Shown here piece by piece: positions 8,103 through 17,049 of a DNA stretch of 45,947 nucleotides (the stretch's first letter is position 1; each line of letters starts with the position of its first letter). The notes beneath the pieces were generated by a model that was given only the letters and a program-made list of their open reading frames with translations, was not told where the DNA came from and did no database searches. The position numbers and the translations under genes were made by a program. Location of the stretch: positions 1 to 45,947 of the forward strand of contig JALZUD010000077.1 of assembly GCA_023301725.1 (NCBI GenBank), in the 5' to 3' direction. Source of the stretch: Granulosicoccus sp. (GTDB taxonomy: Bacteria; Pseudomonadota; Gammaproteobacteria; Granulosicoccales; Granulosicoccaceae).

Positions 8103-9959
8103 TCAACTTGGCAAAGACCACTTCTGCCGGGTTTCGTCCGTCATGGAACCATCAACCGAATAACCGCGCAACTGGTAATACTCTGGCAGCATTTTATCCA
8201 GTTCGCAAACGCGACCCTTTGCAGGACCCACATTAGCGCCGTCCTTGAGTAATCGAGAAGGTAGAGTATCGTCAGCACCTGTAATACCTGCCTTCTGGTT
8301 GAAATCTTTTTCAAGATTCCAGATACGCTCACCCACTTCCATCATACGGTCGGTAGACCAGTCACCTTCACAGGCAGCATCCACCTGTGGGGCGATATCG
8401 TCCATTGTCCAAGCGAACGTGGTGAATACACAGAGACCAGCCGAATCGACCGCAGCTGTCGCATCCTGGAAGGCTTTAACAAGACCTGCCTTGCCAGCTG
8501 ACTCCAGTGGGTCAGTTTTTTCCGGAATACCCAGAATTTCAGAGGCAACAGTATAGCCGCGTAGGTGGCAAGCACCCCGGTTAGCTGTGGCGTACGCCAA
8601 GCCCATACCTTGAATGCCGCGTGGATCGTAAGCAGGGAATTCCTGACCTTTGACGGTCATGGACAATTCTGGACGCCCGTACTTTTCGCAAAGTCGCTTT
8701 GAACCTAAACCTAGATCAACACCAAAGCCTTCGCCTTTTGCCGTGATCTCAGCAGCCCAGCAAAGAGCCTCGGCAGATCCGAACTTCAGTTCGACACCAT
8801 CGGTGTGTTCGGTGGTGATCACACCCTCTTCGAACAACTCCATCGCTGCAGCAACCGTACACCCGAATGAGATAGGGTCCATGCCGTCTTCGTTGCACAG
8901 GAAATTAACGTAAGTGAGTGCATCGATATCATCGACACCTGTATCTGGCCCCAGAGCCCATGCTGCCTCGTATTCGAGACCACCAGAGTTCACCCAGTAT
9001 TCAGGTTTATCCTTGACCGAGAAGTGTGTTCTGTCGATCGTTGAGATTCGGCCACAGGCTATGGTGCAGGAATAGCATGCACCGTTGGTGGTCAAGTTTG
9101 GCTTGCCGTCGCTTTTGCGCGGCTCATGCATAGCCTCGCCGCCAACATCTGCGGCACCTTCGAATTGAGTCTCGCGCATGTTGCGTGTTGGCAAAGCGCC
9201 CACTTCGTTGATCACGTTCATGAGCACCTGAGTACCGTAGGCAGGTAGCCCTTGGCCAGTAACTGCGTTCTCGGCAAGTACTTTCTTGGCGTCTTTAGTG
9301 ACTTGCAAAAAGCGTTTCGGATCACTGATACCGCCAAGCCCTAGTGTGCCTCTTACGATAACCGCTTTGAGATTCTTGGAAGCCATGACCGTGCCTACGC
9401 CTGAACGTCCGGCAGCGCGATGTAGATCATTGACAATGGCCGAATACAAACAGCCCTGCTCTGCAGAACGTCCCACACAAGCGATTTTCACTTGCGGGTC
9501 CTGGTGCTTCTGGCGCAGCATTTTATCTGCCTCCCACACCGACTTGCCCCACAGATCGTCTGCAGGCATGAGCTGGGCCACATCATCTTCGATGTTCAGA
9601 TACATGGGAGAAGCCGCCTTGCCTTCAAAAATGATCATGTCCCAGCCGGCAAACTTGAGCTCTGCTCCAAAAAAACCACCTGAGTTTGAGCAAGCAACCG
9701 TACCCGTTAAAGGGCTTTTGCAAACCACCGAATAACGGCCACCAGTGGACGCAATCGTGCCGGTTAGTGGGCCGGTTGTCATGATCATCTTGTTGTCAGG
9801 GCCCAATGCATCGCAGGCCGGGTCAATTTCATCAACCAGATAGCGCGTGGCCAACCCTCGCTGACCAAGGTAGTCATGAGCCCACTGCATGTTAAGTGGT
9901 TCTTCTGTGACTGTTCCGTTAGTGAGGTTTACGCGCAGTAATTTTTTAGTCCAGCTCAT
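8103..9959 (-). CDS. aor: Aldehyde:ferredoxin oxidoreductase, tungsten-type
   Basis: 618 residues from the ATG at 9959 (MSWTKKLLRVNL), which has GGGAG upstream; a longer frame opening at 10010 overlaps the preceding gene. It belongs to the AOR family: N-terminal bispyranopterin-binding domain (RYSVVCKSPLTG, ACSNSGGFFGAELK), cluster cysteines in CYSCTIAC, and the later DSAGLC motif carrying the fourth cysteine and a pterin-contact Asp. NEDGMDPISFG is also typical. The enzyme oxidises aldehydes to carboxylates with a W- (rarely Mo-) bispyranopterin and a [4Fe-4S] cluster in the cytoplasm. It lies 13 bases after the ferredoxin gene. Substrate range cannot be read from sequence. Confidence 0.95.
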   Translation of the reverse strand: MSWTKKLLRVNLTNGTVTEEPLNMQWAHDYLGQRGLATRYLVDEIDPACDALGPDNKMIMTTGPLTGTIASTGGRYSVVCKSPLTGTVACSNSGGFFGAELKFAGWDMIIFEGKAASPMYLNIEDDVAQLMPADDLWGKSVWEADKMLRQKHQDPQVKIACVGRSAEQGCLYSAIVNDLHRAAGRSGVGTVMASKNLKAVIVRGTLGLGGISDPKRFLQVTKDAKKVLAENAVTGQGLPAYGTQVLMNVINEVGALPTRNMRETQFEGAADVGGEAMHEPRKSDGKPNLTTNGACYSCTIACGRISTIDRTHFSVKDKPEYWVNSGGLEYEAAWALGPDTGVDDIDALTYVNFLCNEDGMDPISFGCTVAAAMELFEEGVITTEHTDGVELKFGSAEALCWAAEITAKGEGFGVDLGLGSKRLCEKYGRPELSMTVKGQEFPAYDPRGIQGMGLAYATANRGACHLRGYTVASEILGIPEKTDPLESAGKAGLVKAFQDATAAVDSAGLCVFTTFAWTMDDIAPQVDAACEGDWSTDRMMEVGERIWNLEKDFNQKAGITGADDTLPSRLLKDGANVGPAKGRVCELDKMLPEYYQLRGYSVDGSMTDETRQKWSLPS

Positions 9960-9972
9960 AGTGTCTGCTCCC

Positions 9973-10443
9973 TTACGCCCCAGCGTTATCAGTTTTAGAG
10001 GCCCATGCACGCATTTTGTCTAAACCCGTTGCATTGGCATCCACATAAGTAATGGCTTGCGTTGGGCAGGCAGAAACGCATTCTGGATCGCCACCGCATA
10101 AATCGCACTTGACCACCTTGCCAGTAGAGGTGTTGTAGTTGATGGTGCCGAATGGGCAGGCTATGGTGCAGACCTTACAGCCAACACAGATATCGTCCAG
10201 GACGTCTTTAGAACCATTGGTCGGGTTTAGAACAATTGCATCAACTGGACAGGCTTGCATACACCAAGCTTCGTCGCATTGGGTGCAGGTGTAAGGTACA
10301 AAACGGCCTTCATCATGAAATGTAAAGACCTTGATTCGCGATTTCGAGGGATTAACCATACCCTCGTTGACTAAAGAACATGCTGACTCGCATTGCAGGC
10401 AACCGGTGCACTTGCCCGGATCAATGTGCAGGGATTTCTGCAT
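9973..10443 (-). CDS. Four-cluster ferredoxin, probable Aor electron-transfer subunit (AorA-like)
   Basis: 156 residues from the ATG at 10443 (MQKSLHIDPGKC), preceded by CGGAG; upstream in-frame codons are poor protein. Four cysteine groups are visible: CTGCLQCESAC, CTQCDEAWCMQAC, CVGCKVCTIAC and CDLCGGDPECVSAC, enough for four [4Fe-4S] clusters. This matches the polyferredoxin subunit of AorABC-type aldehyde oxidoreductases and other DMSO-reductase-type iron-sulfur subunits. It is the first gene of the operon and closely coupled to AOR. Confidence 0.9.
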   Translation of the reverse strand: MQKSLHIDPGKCTGCLQCESACSLVNEGMVNPSKSRIKVFTFHDEGRFVPYTCTQCDEAWCMQACPVDAIVLNPTNGSKDVLDDICVGCKVCTIACPFGTINYNTSTGKVVKCDLCGGDPECVSACPTQAITYVDANATGLDKMRAWASKTDNAGA

Positions 10444-10622
10444 TATTCTATCTCCGTATGGTTTTCTCATGACAGGCAGTAGATAATCGACTGCCGCTCT
10501 AGAGCATACTGCTAGTTGAGTGGGCTGGCAACCATTACGCAACACAACCATGAATTTCATTCATCAATAGACTACTTTTTGAGATCCATTAATCGATGTT
10601 TTCATCAACTGTGCGTAAAACG

Positions 10623-10638
10623 GTCGGTTTTAACCGAC
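10623..10638. promoter_or_regulatory. Palindrome between the Aor operon and the MFS gene
   Basis: GTCGGTTTTAACCGAC is a perfect inverted repeat (7-bp arms, TT centre), ending 10 bases before the MFS ATG in the divergent intergenic region 10444-10648. It could be a repressor operator or a leader hairpin. No regulator gene is adjacent, and I cannot assign promoter boxes with confidence. Confidence 0.45.
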
Positions 10639-10648
10639 GTGTTGCTCT

Positions 10649-11836
10649 ATGAAAGGCCTATTCGCACTTGCTGTGGCCTATGTGCTGTCGCAATTTTATC
10701 GCTCGTTTCTGGCGGTTCTTACCCCACAGTTGGGGACAGAACTGGGAGCGGGAAAGGCTGATCTGTCACTCGCCTCCGGACTGTGGTTCATCTGCTTTGG
10801 GCTCATGCAATTCGTGGTTGGCGTGGGCTTGGACAAATACGGACCAAAACGCACGGCGGCCTATATCTTTGGCATTGGTGCCACCAGCGGCGCTATTGTG
10901 TTCGCCACAGCCCAGTCTCCTATGGCGATTGTCATAGCGATGTGCCTGATTGGTATCGGCTGCTCGCCTGTGTTAATGGCCTCATTGTTTATTTTTGCTC
11001 AACGCTTTAAACCCAGCACCTTTGCAGTGATGACGTCTTCGCTGGTCGCTTTTGGCAACACCGGCAACGTCATTGGCGCAAGCCCGCTTGCCAAGGCTGT
11101 CGATATGTATGGTTGGCGCGAAGTGATGTTTGCACTGGGTGCGTTCTCTTTGTTAGTTGCGCTGGCCATCTACTGGTTGGTGCAAGATCCAGTTATCGAA
11201 AAGCAGGATAAAAGTGGATTGGAAGGCTATTTGTCTTTGCTCAAACTGCCTGTACTGTGGCCCATTATGATTATGACGCTGTTGTGCTACGCACCAGTTG
11301 CCGGCATACGCGGTTTGTGGGCAGGCCCGTATTTGAACGACATGTACAACGCCTCTGGCTTGATAATAGGTCAGGTGACATTGTTTATGGCTATTGCCAT
11401 GATTGTGGGTAGCTTGGCATATGGACCAATGGATCGCTTGGCGAATACACGCAAGTGGGTGATTTTTACCGGCAACGCTATTGTGCTAACGATGCTACTC
11501 ATACTGATCGCTAATCCCGTCAGCAGTATTAACATGACAACCATCCTGTTTGTAGTGATTGGAATCACCGGCACCAGCTACGGGGTATTGATGGCACATG
11601 GCCGTGCTTTTCTTCCTACTCATTTGATAGGACGTGGTGTCACCTTGCTCAATTTTTGTTCTATTTTTGGCGCAGGTATTATGCAGTTTGCCAGTGGGCA
11701 GATTATTGAGAGACAAGACGACCCGAGCTCGCCGGAGAGCTATCAGTTGTTGTTTGCTGTTTACGCGGTTGTGCTGGGTACCGCACTTGTCGTGTATTTG
11801 TTTTCTCGAGATGCTAAGCCTAAGACAACCTTGTGA
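10649..11836 (+). CDS. Major facilitator superfamily transporter
   Basis: A 395-residue integral membrane protein with about 12 hydrophobic helices. The loop GLDKYGPKRT (about 71-80) matches the MFS signature after helix 2, and a central hydrophilic loop (EKQDKSGLEGY, about 194-204) separates the halves. It probably exchanges a small organic solute across the inner membrane. Divergent from the Aor operon, it may carry an aldehyde precursor, an organic acid product or a related compound (inference). The substrate cannot be read from the sequence. Confidence 0.85.
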   Translation: MKGLFALAVAYVLSQFYRSFLAVLTPQLGTELGAGKADLSLASGLWFICFGLMQFVVGVGLDKYGPKRTAAYIFGIGATSGAIVFATAQSPMAIVIAMCLIGIGCSPVLMASLFIFAQRFKPSTFAVMTSSLVAFGNTGNVIGASPLAKAVDMYGWREVMFALGAFSLLVALAIYWLVQDPVIEKQDKSGLEGYLSLLKLPVLWPIMIMTLLCYAPVAGIRGLWAGPYLNDMYNASGLIIGQVTLFMAIAMIVGSLAYGPMDRLANTRKWVIFTGNAIVLTMLLILIANPVSSINMTTILFVVIGITGTSYGVLMAHGRAFLPTHLIGRGVTLLNFCSIFGAGIMQFASGQIIERQDDPSSPESYQLLFAVYAVVLGTALVVYLFSRDAKPKTTL

Positions 11837-11853
11837 ACTGAATAGGTAGCCTG

Positions 11854-12267
11854 ATGAATCATCGCCGTGTTTTGTTGTTAACGATTAGTGCTTTCATTTT
11901 TCTATGTACGCCTTTTGTTGCCGCGCAGGATGGTGAGCCGGTAGATGCCTCACGACTAACCCTACTCAGCTCTGTTGAAATTGAAGAGCTACTCAGCGGC
12001 AACACGGCCATTGGTGACTGGTCAGGCACTTTGTATAGGCAGGTATTTCGTTCGAACGGCGCAACCATTTATCTGCCGGAAAACACACGAGATTCACTGG
12101 GCGAGTGGCGTGTTATCGCAAGTACCAACACCTATGAGAGTCGTTGGGAAATGGGTGGGTGGGCGAGTTATTCGATAGGTCGTTTGGGGATGCGGTATTT
12201 CTGGATTGGCTCGTCTTTGCCACCGCAGGAGTTTGCGGTATTGGCGGGGGAACGGTTGTTTCGTTGA
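11854..12267 (+). CDS. Small secreted protein of unknown function
   Basis: 137 residues with an N-terminal signal peptide (basic MNHRRV, hydrophobic core, AxA-like end at FVAAQ near 25). The mature part has SSVEIEELLSGNTAIGDWSG, a conserved-looking segment seen in small periplasmic proteins, followed by a Trp/Tyr-rich beta-type region (ESRWEMGGWASYSIG, RYFWIG). I do not recognise a named family. It starts 17 bases after the MFS stop codon and may be cotranscribed with it. Confidence 0.7.
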   Translation: MNHRRVLLLTISAFIFLCTPFVAAQDGEPVDASRLTLLSSVEIEELLSGNTAIGDWSGTLYRQVFRSNGATIYLPENTRDSLGEWRVIASTNTYESRWEMGGWASYSIGRLGMRYFWIGSSLPPQEFAVLAGERLFR

Positions 12268-12679
12268 ATAAAACTAATGGTGATCATTCAGTGTAATCCC
12301 CCATTTGGTACCGACCGGTACGTCGCCAGTTGCCACTAACGCTAACTGCACGATGATCTTTCATACGGCCTTTCAGCGAATGCAGTCTGAGTGCTGGCAG
12401 GTCCAATATTGTTGCAATACAATTGGCGACACTCCAGCAGGTGGTTCACGAGACTACAACTTCGATCAACTGTTATCTGACACTTTTCCATTGTCCATAT
12501 TGTGTAAACTTGAAGGCACAGAAGGAGGGTGAGGATTTCAAATAGTGCTTTCTGGTGCATCAATTTTATCTACAGGAATTCAGACAACCTCTCAAATTGT
12601 CATTCAGGAAACTGAGACACACGTTGACACTTAAACATTTCCCAACATGAACGATGCCAGGGTTAATTAATTGACTGCT
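12268..12679. other. Gene-poor gap of about 410 bases
   Basis: No convincing gene. One short frame ending about 12634 (reading ILSTGIQTTSQIVIQETE) looks protein-like but has no start and a stop at its beginning; it may be a remnant. The segment near 12305 has a KpnI-like GGTACC close to a short palindrome (ACCGACCGGT). With the decayed insertion sequence nearby, this stretch is probably degraded accessory DNA (inference). Confidence 0.5.
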
Positions 12680-13024
12680 ATGTATCTAAGGGCGCTGTTA
12701 TTGCTGATTTTGATTGGTATCAGTGGTTGTAGAGACGAATCCAAAATTGTTTTTAATGAATTCTTATCTACACCGATTGAAATAAGCGCCGGTAAGCAAG
12801 GAAAGAACGTTATAGGATTAAAACTGAGCACACAAGGTTCGATATCAACCTCCGTTGAGATGCGTATTGGCATCGAAGGCTATGTGTACAAGACTATTAA
12901 GATTCCTTCGAGCGGAAGTTACAGCGAACGTTTTGACTGGTATGACTCTCCGGCAGAAATATCTTTCGCTGACACTATTGCGTCAGGTCGGCTGACTCTC
13001 CACTACCAATTCTTGATCCTTTAA
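12680..13024 (+). CDS. Small lipoprotein of unknown function
   Basis: 114 residues from the ATG at 12680 (MYLRALLLLILIGISGC); an in-frame TTG three codons earlier is less likely. The lipobox ISGC predicts a lipid-anchored protein with Cys at 17. The rest is beta-rich: KNVIGLKLSTQGSIST, VEMRIGIEGYVYKT and SYSERFDWYDSPAEISF, suggesting a small beta-sandwich. It has no partner nearby and lies just upstream of the insertion sequence. No family recognised. Confidence 0.6.
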   Translation: MYLRALLLLILIGISGCRDESKIVFNEFLSTPIEISAGKQGKNVIGLKLSTQGSISTSVEMRIGIEGYVYKTIKIPSSGSYSERFDWYDSPAEISFADTIASGRLTLHYQFLIL

Positions 13025-13194
13025 ATATACTTATTGCAGGCTGGTTAACGTGGGATGGTGTGAACCTATATTTAACCCTGAAATTGCACTGCTTTTTGCA
13101 CTAAAAATTCTGTCTGGGAGATTCGTCAAATTCAAAGGCGAACAGTCCCTATCACCTCTTTAGCTTGTTCCAGTAAGCGTCCCTCATCAATTCT

Positions 13195-13213
13195 GGGATT
13201 GTTGCATTAACTG
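13195..13213 (+). repeat. Left terminal inverted repeat of the IS6 element
   Basis: GGGATTGTTGCATTAACTG, the exact reverse complement of the right end at 13991-14009. Confidence 0.93.
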
Positions 13214-13264
13214 CTAAGCGGGCTTAGGGTTGCGATATCACATGCCTACCGAGGTTTTAAACCC

Positions 13265-13960
13265 ATGAACAATTCCTTTAAACGTCATCGCTTTCCAGCA
13301 CGCATTATTCTTCTGGCTGTCCGATGGTATTGCCGCTACCCCTTATCCTACCGCGATGTCTAAGATATGCTCGCGGAGCGCAATATCCACGTCAGTCGTT
13401 CCACTATCAATCGCTAGGTGGTCAAATTCGGTCCTGAGATCGCCCATAAAATCCGTACACTTCACTCCCCCAGAACCATGCAATGGCATGTAGATGAAAC
13501 CTACATCCGTGTATCCGGACGCTGGCGTTATCTGTGGCGTATCGTTGATGAGAAAGGACAGTTTGTTGATTTTCGACTAACAGCCAAAAGGGACGCCAAA
13601 GCGGCCAAAGCCTTTTTCAGACAGGCCTGTGCAAACTCTGGCCTATACTCTCCTATGACTATCGTTACTGACAAAGCCCCTACTTACCCCGCTATAGTAA
13701 AAGCCATGGACGTTCACGCCTACACCAACCAACCTATCAAACACATCGACAGCAAATGGTACAACAACCGTATTGAGTCAGATCATGCCTCGCTCAAACG
13801 CATTACTGATCCGGGTAAGGGATTTCGATCTCTTCGAACCGCCAAAGCCACTCTTCATGGCGTTGAAGCATTTCGCTCAATCAAGCAAGGCCATCTGCGC
13901 GAATTCACCTTGAACGCCGCCGCTGAAATACAACTCCTCAATCGGCTGTTCGCTCTATAG
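13265..13960 (+). pseudogene. IS6-family transposase with two nonsense codons
   Basis: The frame starts at ATG 13265 (MNNSFKRHRFPARII) and ends at TAG 13958-13960, 231 codons, a normal IS6 length. A TAA at 13361-13363 (codon 33, after YRDV) and a TAG at 13415-13417 (codon 51, after STINR, where Trp is usual) interrupt it without any frame change. The catalytic core after the second stop is intact: first Asp in VDETY, second in VTDKAPTY, Glu in NRIESDH. The 180-residue open part starting GTG at 13418 would lack the N-terminal DNA-binding region, so the gene is judged inactive unless stops are read through. Confidence 0.9.
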
Positions 13961-13990
13961 ATGTTTGTTTTATCGAGCTTTTATGCTTCA

Positions 13991-14009
13991 CAGTTAATGC
14001 AACAATCCC
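13991..14009 (-). repeat. Right terminal inverted repeat of the IS6 element
   Basis: CAGTTAATGCAACAATCCC, the exact reverse complement of the left end at 13195-13213. Confidence 0.93.
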
Positions 14010-14103
14010 AAGATACTCAGTTAGCGCACGTCAAGTCTACTGCGCAGTGACTATTTTATAGCAGGTTCAAGCAGACACAAGCACTGTTGGCACTTACACC
14101 AAA

Positions 14104-16869
14104 TCAATGCGCCTCCTCCCAACTATTCCCCGCACCCACATCAACTTCCAACGGCACTTTAAGTTTCGCTGAATCCGCCATCAGTAATTTAACTTGCTCA
14201 CCCACGCTATCAAGCTCACCCGCCTTAACTTCAAGCACAAGTTCATCGTGTACTTGCATAATTATCCGAGCATCAATTTCCTCTTTAACAAGCCAGGCGT
14301 TTACGTTAATCATGGCGTGTTTAATGATGTCTGCGGCTGTACCTTGCATAGGTGCATTAATAGCTGTGCGTTCGGCGTAGTTGCGCATTTGTGCATTACG
14401 CGCGTTAATGTCAGGTAAATACAAACGCCTGCCGAGCACTGTTTCTACATAACCTTGTTCTTTAGCAAGAGCACGGGTGTCGTCCATGTATTGTTTAACG
14501 CCTGGGTAGCGTTCAAAGTAAAGATTAATATACGACTGAGCTTCTCCACGACCAATGTCCAATTGCTTGGCAAGCCCAAACGCGGACATACCGTAAATCA
14601 AACCAAAGTTTATAGCTTTCGCTGAGCGCCGCTGATCAGACTCCACTGCCTCTAAAGGCACACCGAATACTTCAGCAGCGGTTGCCTTGTGCACATCAAG
14701 GCCGTTATCGAACGCATACAACAAGCCTTCATCCGCAGACAAGTGCGCCATTATGCGCAGTTCTATTTGCGAGTAATCCGCCGCTAACAATCTGTATCCA
14801 TCTTCAGCAATAAATGCCTCACGTATACGTCTACCTTCTTCTGTGCGTACAGGAATATTTTGTAAATTAGGATCAGTACTTGAGAGCCTCCCCGTAGAGG
14901 CTATCGCTTGATTGTAAGAGGTGTGCACCCGATGTGAATCTGGGTCTATTTGTAACGGCAGTTTTTCAATGTACGTGGACATCAGCTTGGTTAAGCTGCG
15001 ATGTTGCAAAATCATTTTCGGCAATGGGTAATCAATGGCCAATTGCTCAAGCACATCTTCAGCCGTTGAAGGTTGGCCTTTGGGTGTTTTACGAATTATA
15101 GGAAACTGCTTTTCCTCAAAGAAAATTTCACCAATCTGCTTGGGCGAGCCCAAATTAAATTCTTTGCCCGCATCAGCAAATGCCGCCGCCTTAACTTCAG
15201 CAATTGTTTTCGATAGAATCAACCCTTGCTTACCCAGCATGTCGGCATCAATACGCACACCTGTGCGCTCAATGGTCGATAAGACATGTAATGCAGGTAT
15301 TTCTATTTCGCTGTAGAGTTTTTCTAACGATGGTATGTCTTGCAATTTAGGCCATAACACCTCATGCAACTGCAGCGTAATATCGGCATCTTCTGCGGCA
15401 TAGTGGCTGGCAACATCCACTTCAACTTCGTTAAAGGTTTTTTGTGCCTTACCTTTACCGGCTACCTCTTCAAACTTTATAACTTGAACTCCCAAGTATT
15501 TCTTCGCTAGCGACTCCATATCGTGCCGGGTTGCTGTGCTATCAAGCACGTACGATTCCAGCATGGTGTCGTGCGCCACGTTACGCAAATGAATACCATG
15601 ATTGGCTAACACGTTAATGTCGTATTTAATGTGTTGCCCAACCAAGTTGCGTTGTTCGCCCTCCAGTAGTGGACGTAGTTTCTCCAAGACCGCTTCACGA
15701 GACAACTGCTCAGGTGCGCCTTCGTAGTCATGACTCAACGGCACATACGCAGCCTCACCCTTGGCAACGGCGAAAGACACACCAACCACCTGGGCCTGCA
15801 TATAGTTAAGGCTGGTGGTTTCTGTATCAAACGCAAACAGTGGCGCAGCCTCTAACTTCTCAATCCACTGATCAAGAATCTCCATAGTGGTGATGGTCAC
15901 ATACTCGCTAGCATCTGACGATGCAGCAGGCGTACTCGACACGGCAGCAGCACCACCTTGTGCAGCTCGAGATTGCAGTGGCGACATACCATCGGCCAAC
16001 TCTTCGCTCCATGATTTGAATTCAAGTTCGTCGTACAACGAGGCCAGCTTCTCTACATTAGGTTCGGCCAATGTCAGATCATCTATGGACTTGTCGAGCT
16101 CAACCTGCAAACGAATAGTGGCCAAGTCGTATGACATGGGCAAGTGGGCAATGGCTTCACGCAGCTTCTCGCCGATCTTGCCTTTGACACTGTCAGCGTT
16201 TTCGATAACTTTTGTTAGTGAGCCGTGCTCCGCTAACCACTTGACTGCCGTTTTCGGGCCACAACTAGGCACGCCCGGAATGTTATCCGAGGTGTCCCCG
16301 ACCAGCGCCAGATAATCAATAATCTGTTCTGGGGGCACGCCAAATTTCTCGTTCACGCCTGCAACATCCATGACGGTGTTAGTCATGGTATTCACCAGCG
16401 TCACGCTCTCATTGACCAGCTGCGCCATATCCTTATCACCGGTGGAGATAATGGTTTTCAAACCCTTGGCTGTGGCCTGTACTGCCAAAGTACCAATGAC
16501 ATCATCTGCCTCTACATCGGGCACGATGAGCATCGGGAATCCCATAGTCTCAACCAACTCATACAAGGGCTTGATTTGCGTGCGCATGTCATCTGGCATG
16601 CTGGCGCGGGTAGCCTTGTAGTCGGCAAAAATATCATCACGAAATGTTCTGCCGGGGGCGTCAAATACCACCACCATATATTCTGGCTGATAGTCGGCAA
16701 CCAGACGTCGGAGCATATTGACCACCCCTTTGATGGCACCTGTGGGCTGGCCTTTGGAATTGGACAGCGGTGGCATCGCATGAAAAGCGCGATAGAGATA
16801 AGCGGAACCGTCTACGAGTATGAACGGGCGCTCGGCAGGCGGTGTCGCAGCCTCAGTGACAGATGGCAT
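14104..16869 (-). CDS. polA: DNA polymerase I
   Basis: 921 residues, full length. The N-terminal 5' nuclease domain starts with LVDGSAYLYRAFHAMPPL and includes the acidic VEADDVIG region. The middle 3'-5' exonuclease domain keeps the DxE pair in FAFDTETTSLNY, so proofreading is expected. The C-terminal polymerase has motif A (DYSQIELR), motif B (RRSAKAINFGLIYG) and motif C (VHDELVLE). It fills gaps and removes RNA primers in the cytoplasm. A Ser/Ala/Gly-rich linker (about 300-325) joins the nuclease and exonuclease domains. The gene is divergent from the LOG gene; the intergenic 16870-17049 should contain both promoters. Confidence 0.97.
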   Translation of the reverse strand: MPSVTEAATPPAERPFILVDGSAYLYRAFHAMPPLSNSKGQPTGAIKGVVNMLRRLVADYQPEYMVVVFDAPGRTFRDDIFADYKATRASMPDDMRTQIKPLYELVETMGFPMLIVPDVEADDVIGTLAVQATAKGLKTIISTGDKDMAQLVNESVTLVNTMTNTVMDVAGVNEKFGVPPEQIIDYLALVGDTSDNIPGVPSCGPKTAVKWLAEHGSLTKVIENADSVKGKIGEKLREAIAHLPMSYDLATIRLQVELDKSIDDLTLAEPNVEKLASLYDELEFKSWSEELADGMSPLQSRAAQGGAAAVSSTPAASSDASEYVTITTMEILDQWIEKLEAAPLFAFDTETTSLNYMQAQVVGVSFAVAKGEAAYVPLSHDYEGAPEQLSREAVLEKLRPLLEGEQRNLVGQHIKYDINVLANHGIHLRNVAHDTMLESYVLDSTATRHDMESLAKKYLGVQVIKFEEVAGKGKAQKTFNEVEVDVASHYAAEDADITLQLHEVLWPKLQDIPSLEKLYSEIEIPALHVLSTIERTGVRIDADMLGKQGLILSKTIAEVKAAAFADAGKEFNLGSPKQIGEIFFEEKQFPIIRKTPKGQPSTAEDVLEQLAIDYPLPKMILQHRSLTKLMSTYIEKLPLQIDPDSHRVHTSYNQAIASTGRLSSTDPNLQNIPVRTEEGRRIREAFIAEDGYRLLAADYSQIELRIMAHLSADEGLLYAFDNGLDVHKATAAEVFGVPLEAVESDQRRSAKAINFGLIYGMSAFGLAKQLDIGRGEAQSYINLYFERYPGVKQYMDDTRALAKEQGYVETVLGRRLYLPDINARNAQMRNYAERTAINAPMQGTAADIIKHAMINVNAWLVKEEIDARIIMQVHDELVLEVKAGELDSVGEQVKLLMADSAKLKVPLEVDVGAGNSWEEAH

Positions 16870-17049
16870 GAATACTCGGTTTTGCTTTGTGGATTGTTGC
16901 TAGTGTAACGGGCTTGGCTCTGCAGACAAACCGTACACGGGGTCTGTATTCGTCTAATAATTGAAAATCTCTTAAAACTCATCAACCAATGGCCCGCATT
17001 CTGCGAACAGTTACCTACACTCAATAATCGACGACCACAGGAACGCACG

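Larger units (their letters stand above)
13195..14009 (+). mobile_element. IS6-family insertion sequence, inactive copy
   Basis: An 815-bp element bounded by perfect 19-bp terminal inverted repeats. It holds a single transposase reading frame of IS6/IS26 type, broken by two stop codons. Size and organisation fit the IS6 family. The 8 bases outside each end (TCAATTCT and AAGATACT) are not identical, so no target duplication is seen; the copy is old or one flank was changed by recombination. It lies between a small lipoprotein gene and the 3' end of polA. Confidence 0.88.

Noticed and set aside
8103..10010. Longer AOR start at 10010
   Set aside because: The added residues overlap the ferredoxin gene and lack a ribosome-binding site; ATG 9959 has GGGAG upstream and gives the family N-terminus.
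12305..12532. 75-codon plus-strand ORF
   Set aside because: Starts with TTG without a ribosome-binding site; composition (many Cys, no recognisable fold) does not look coding.
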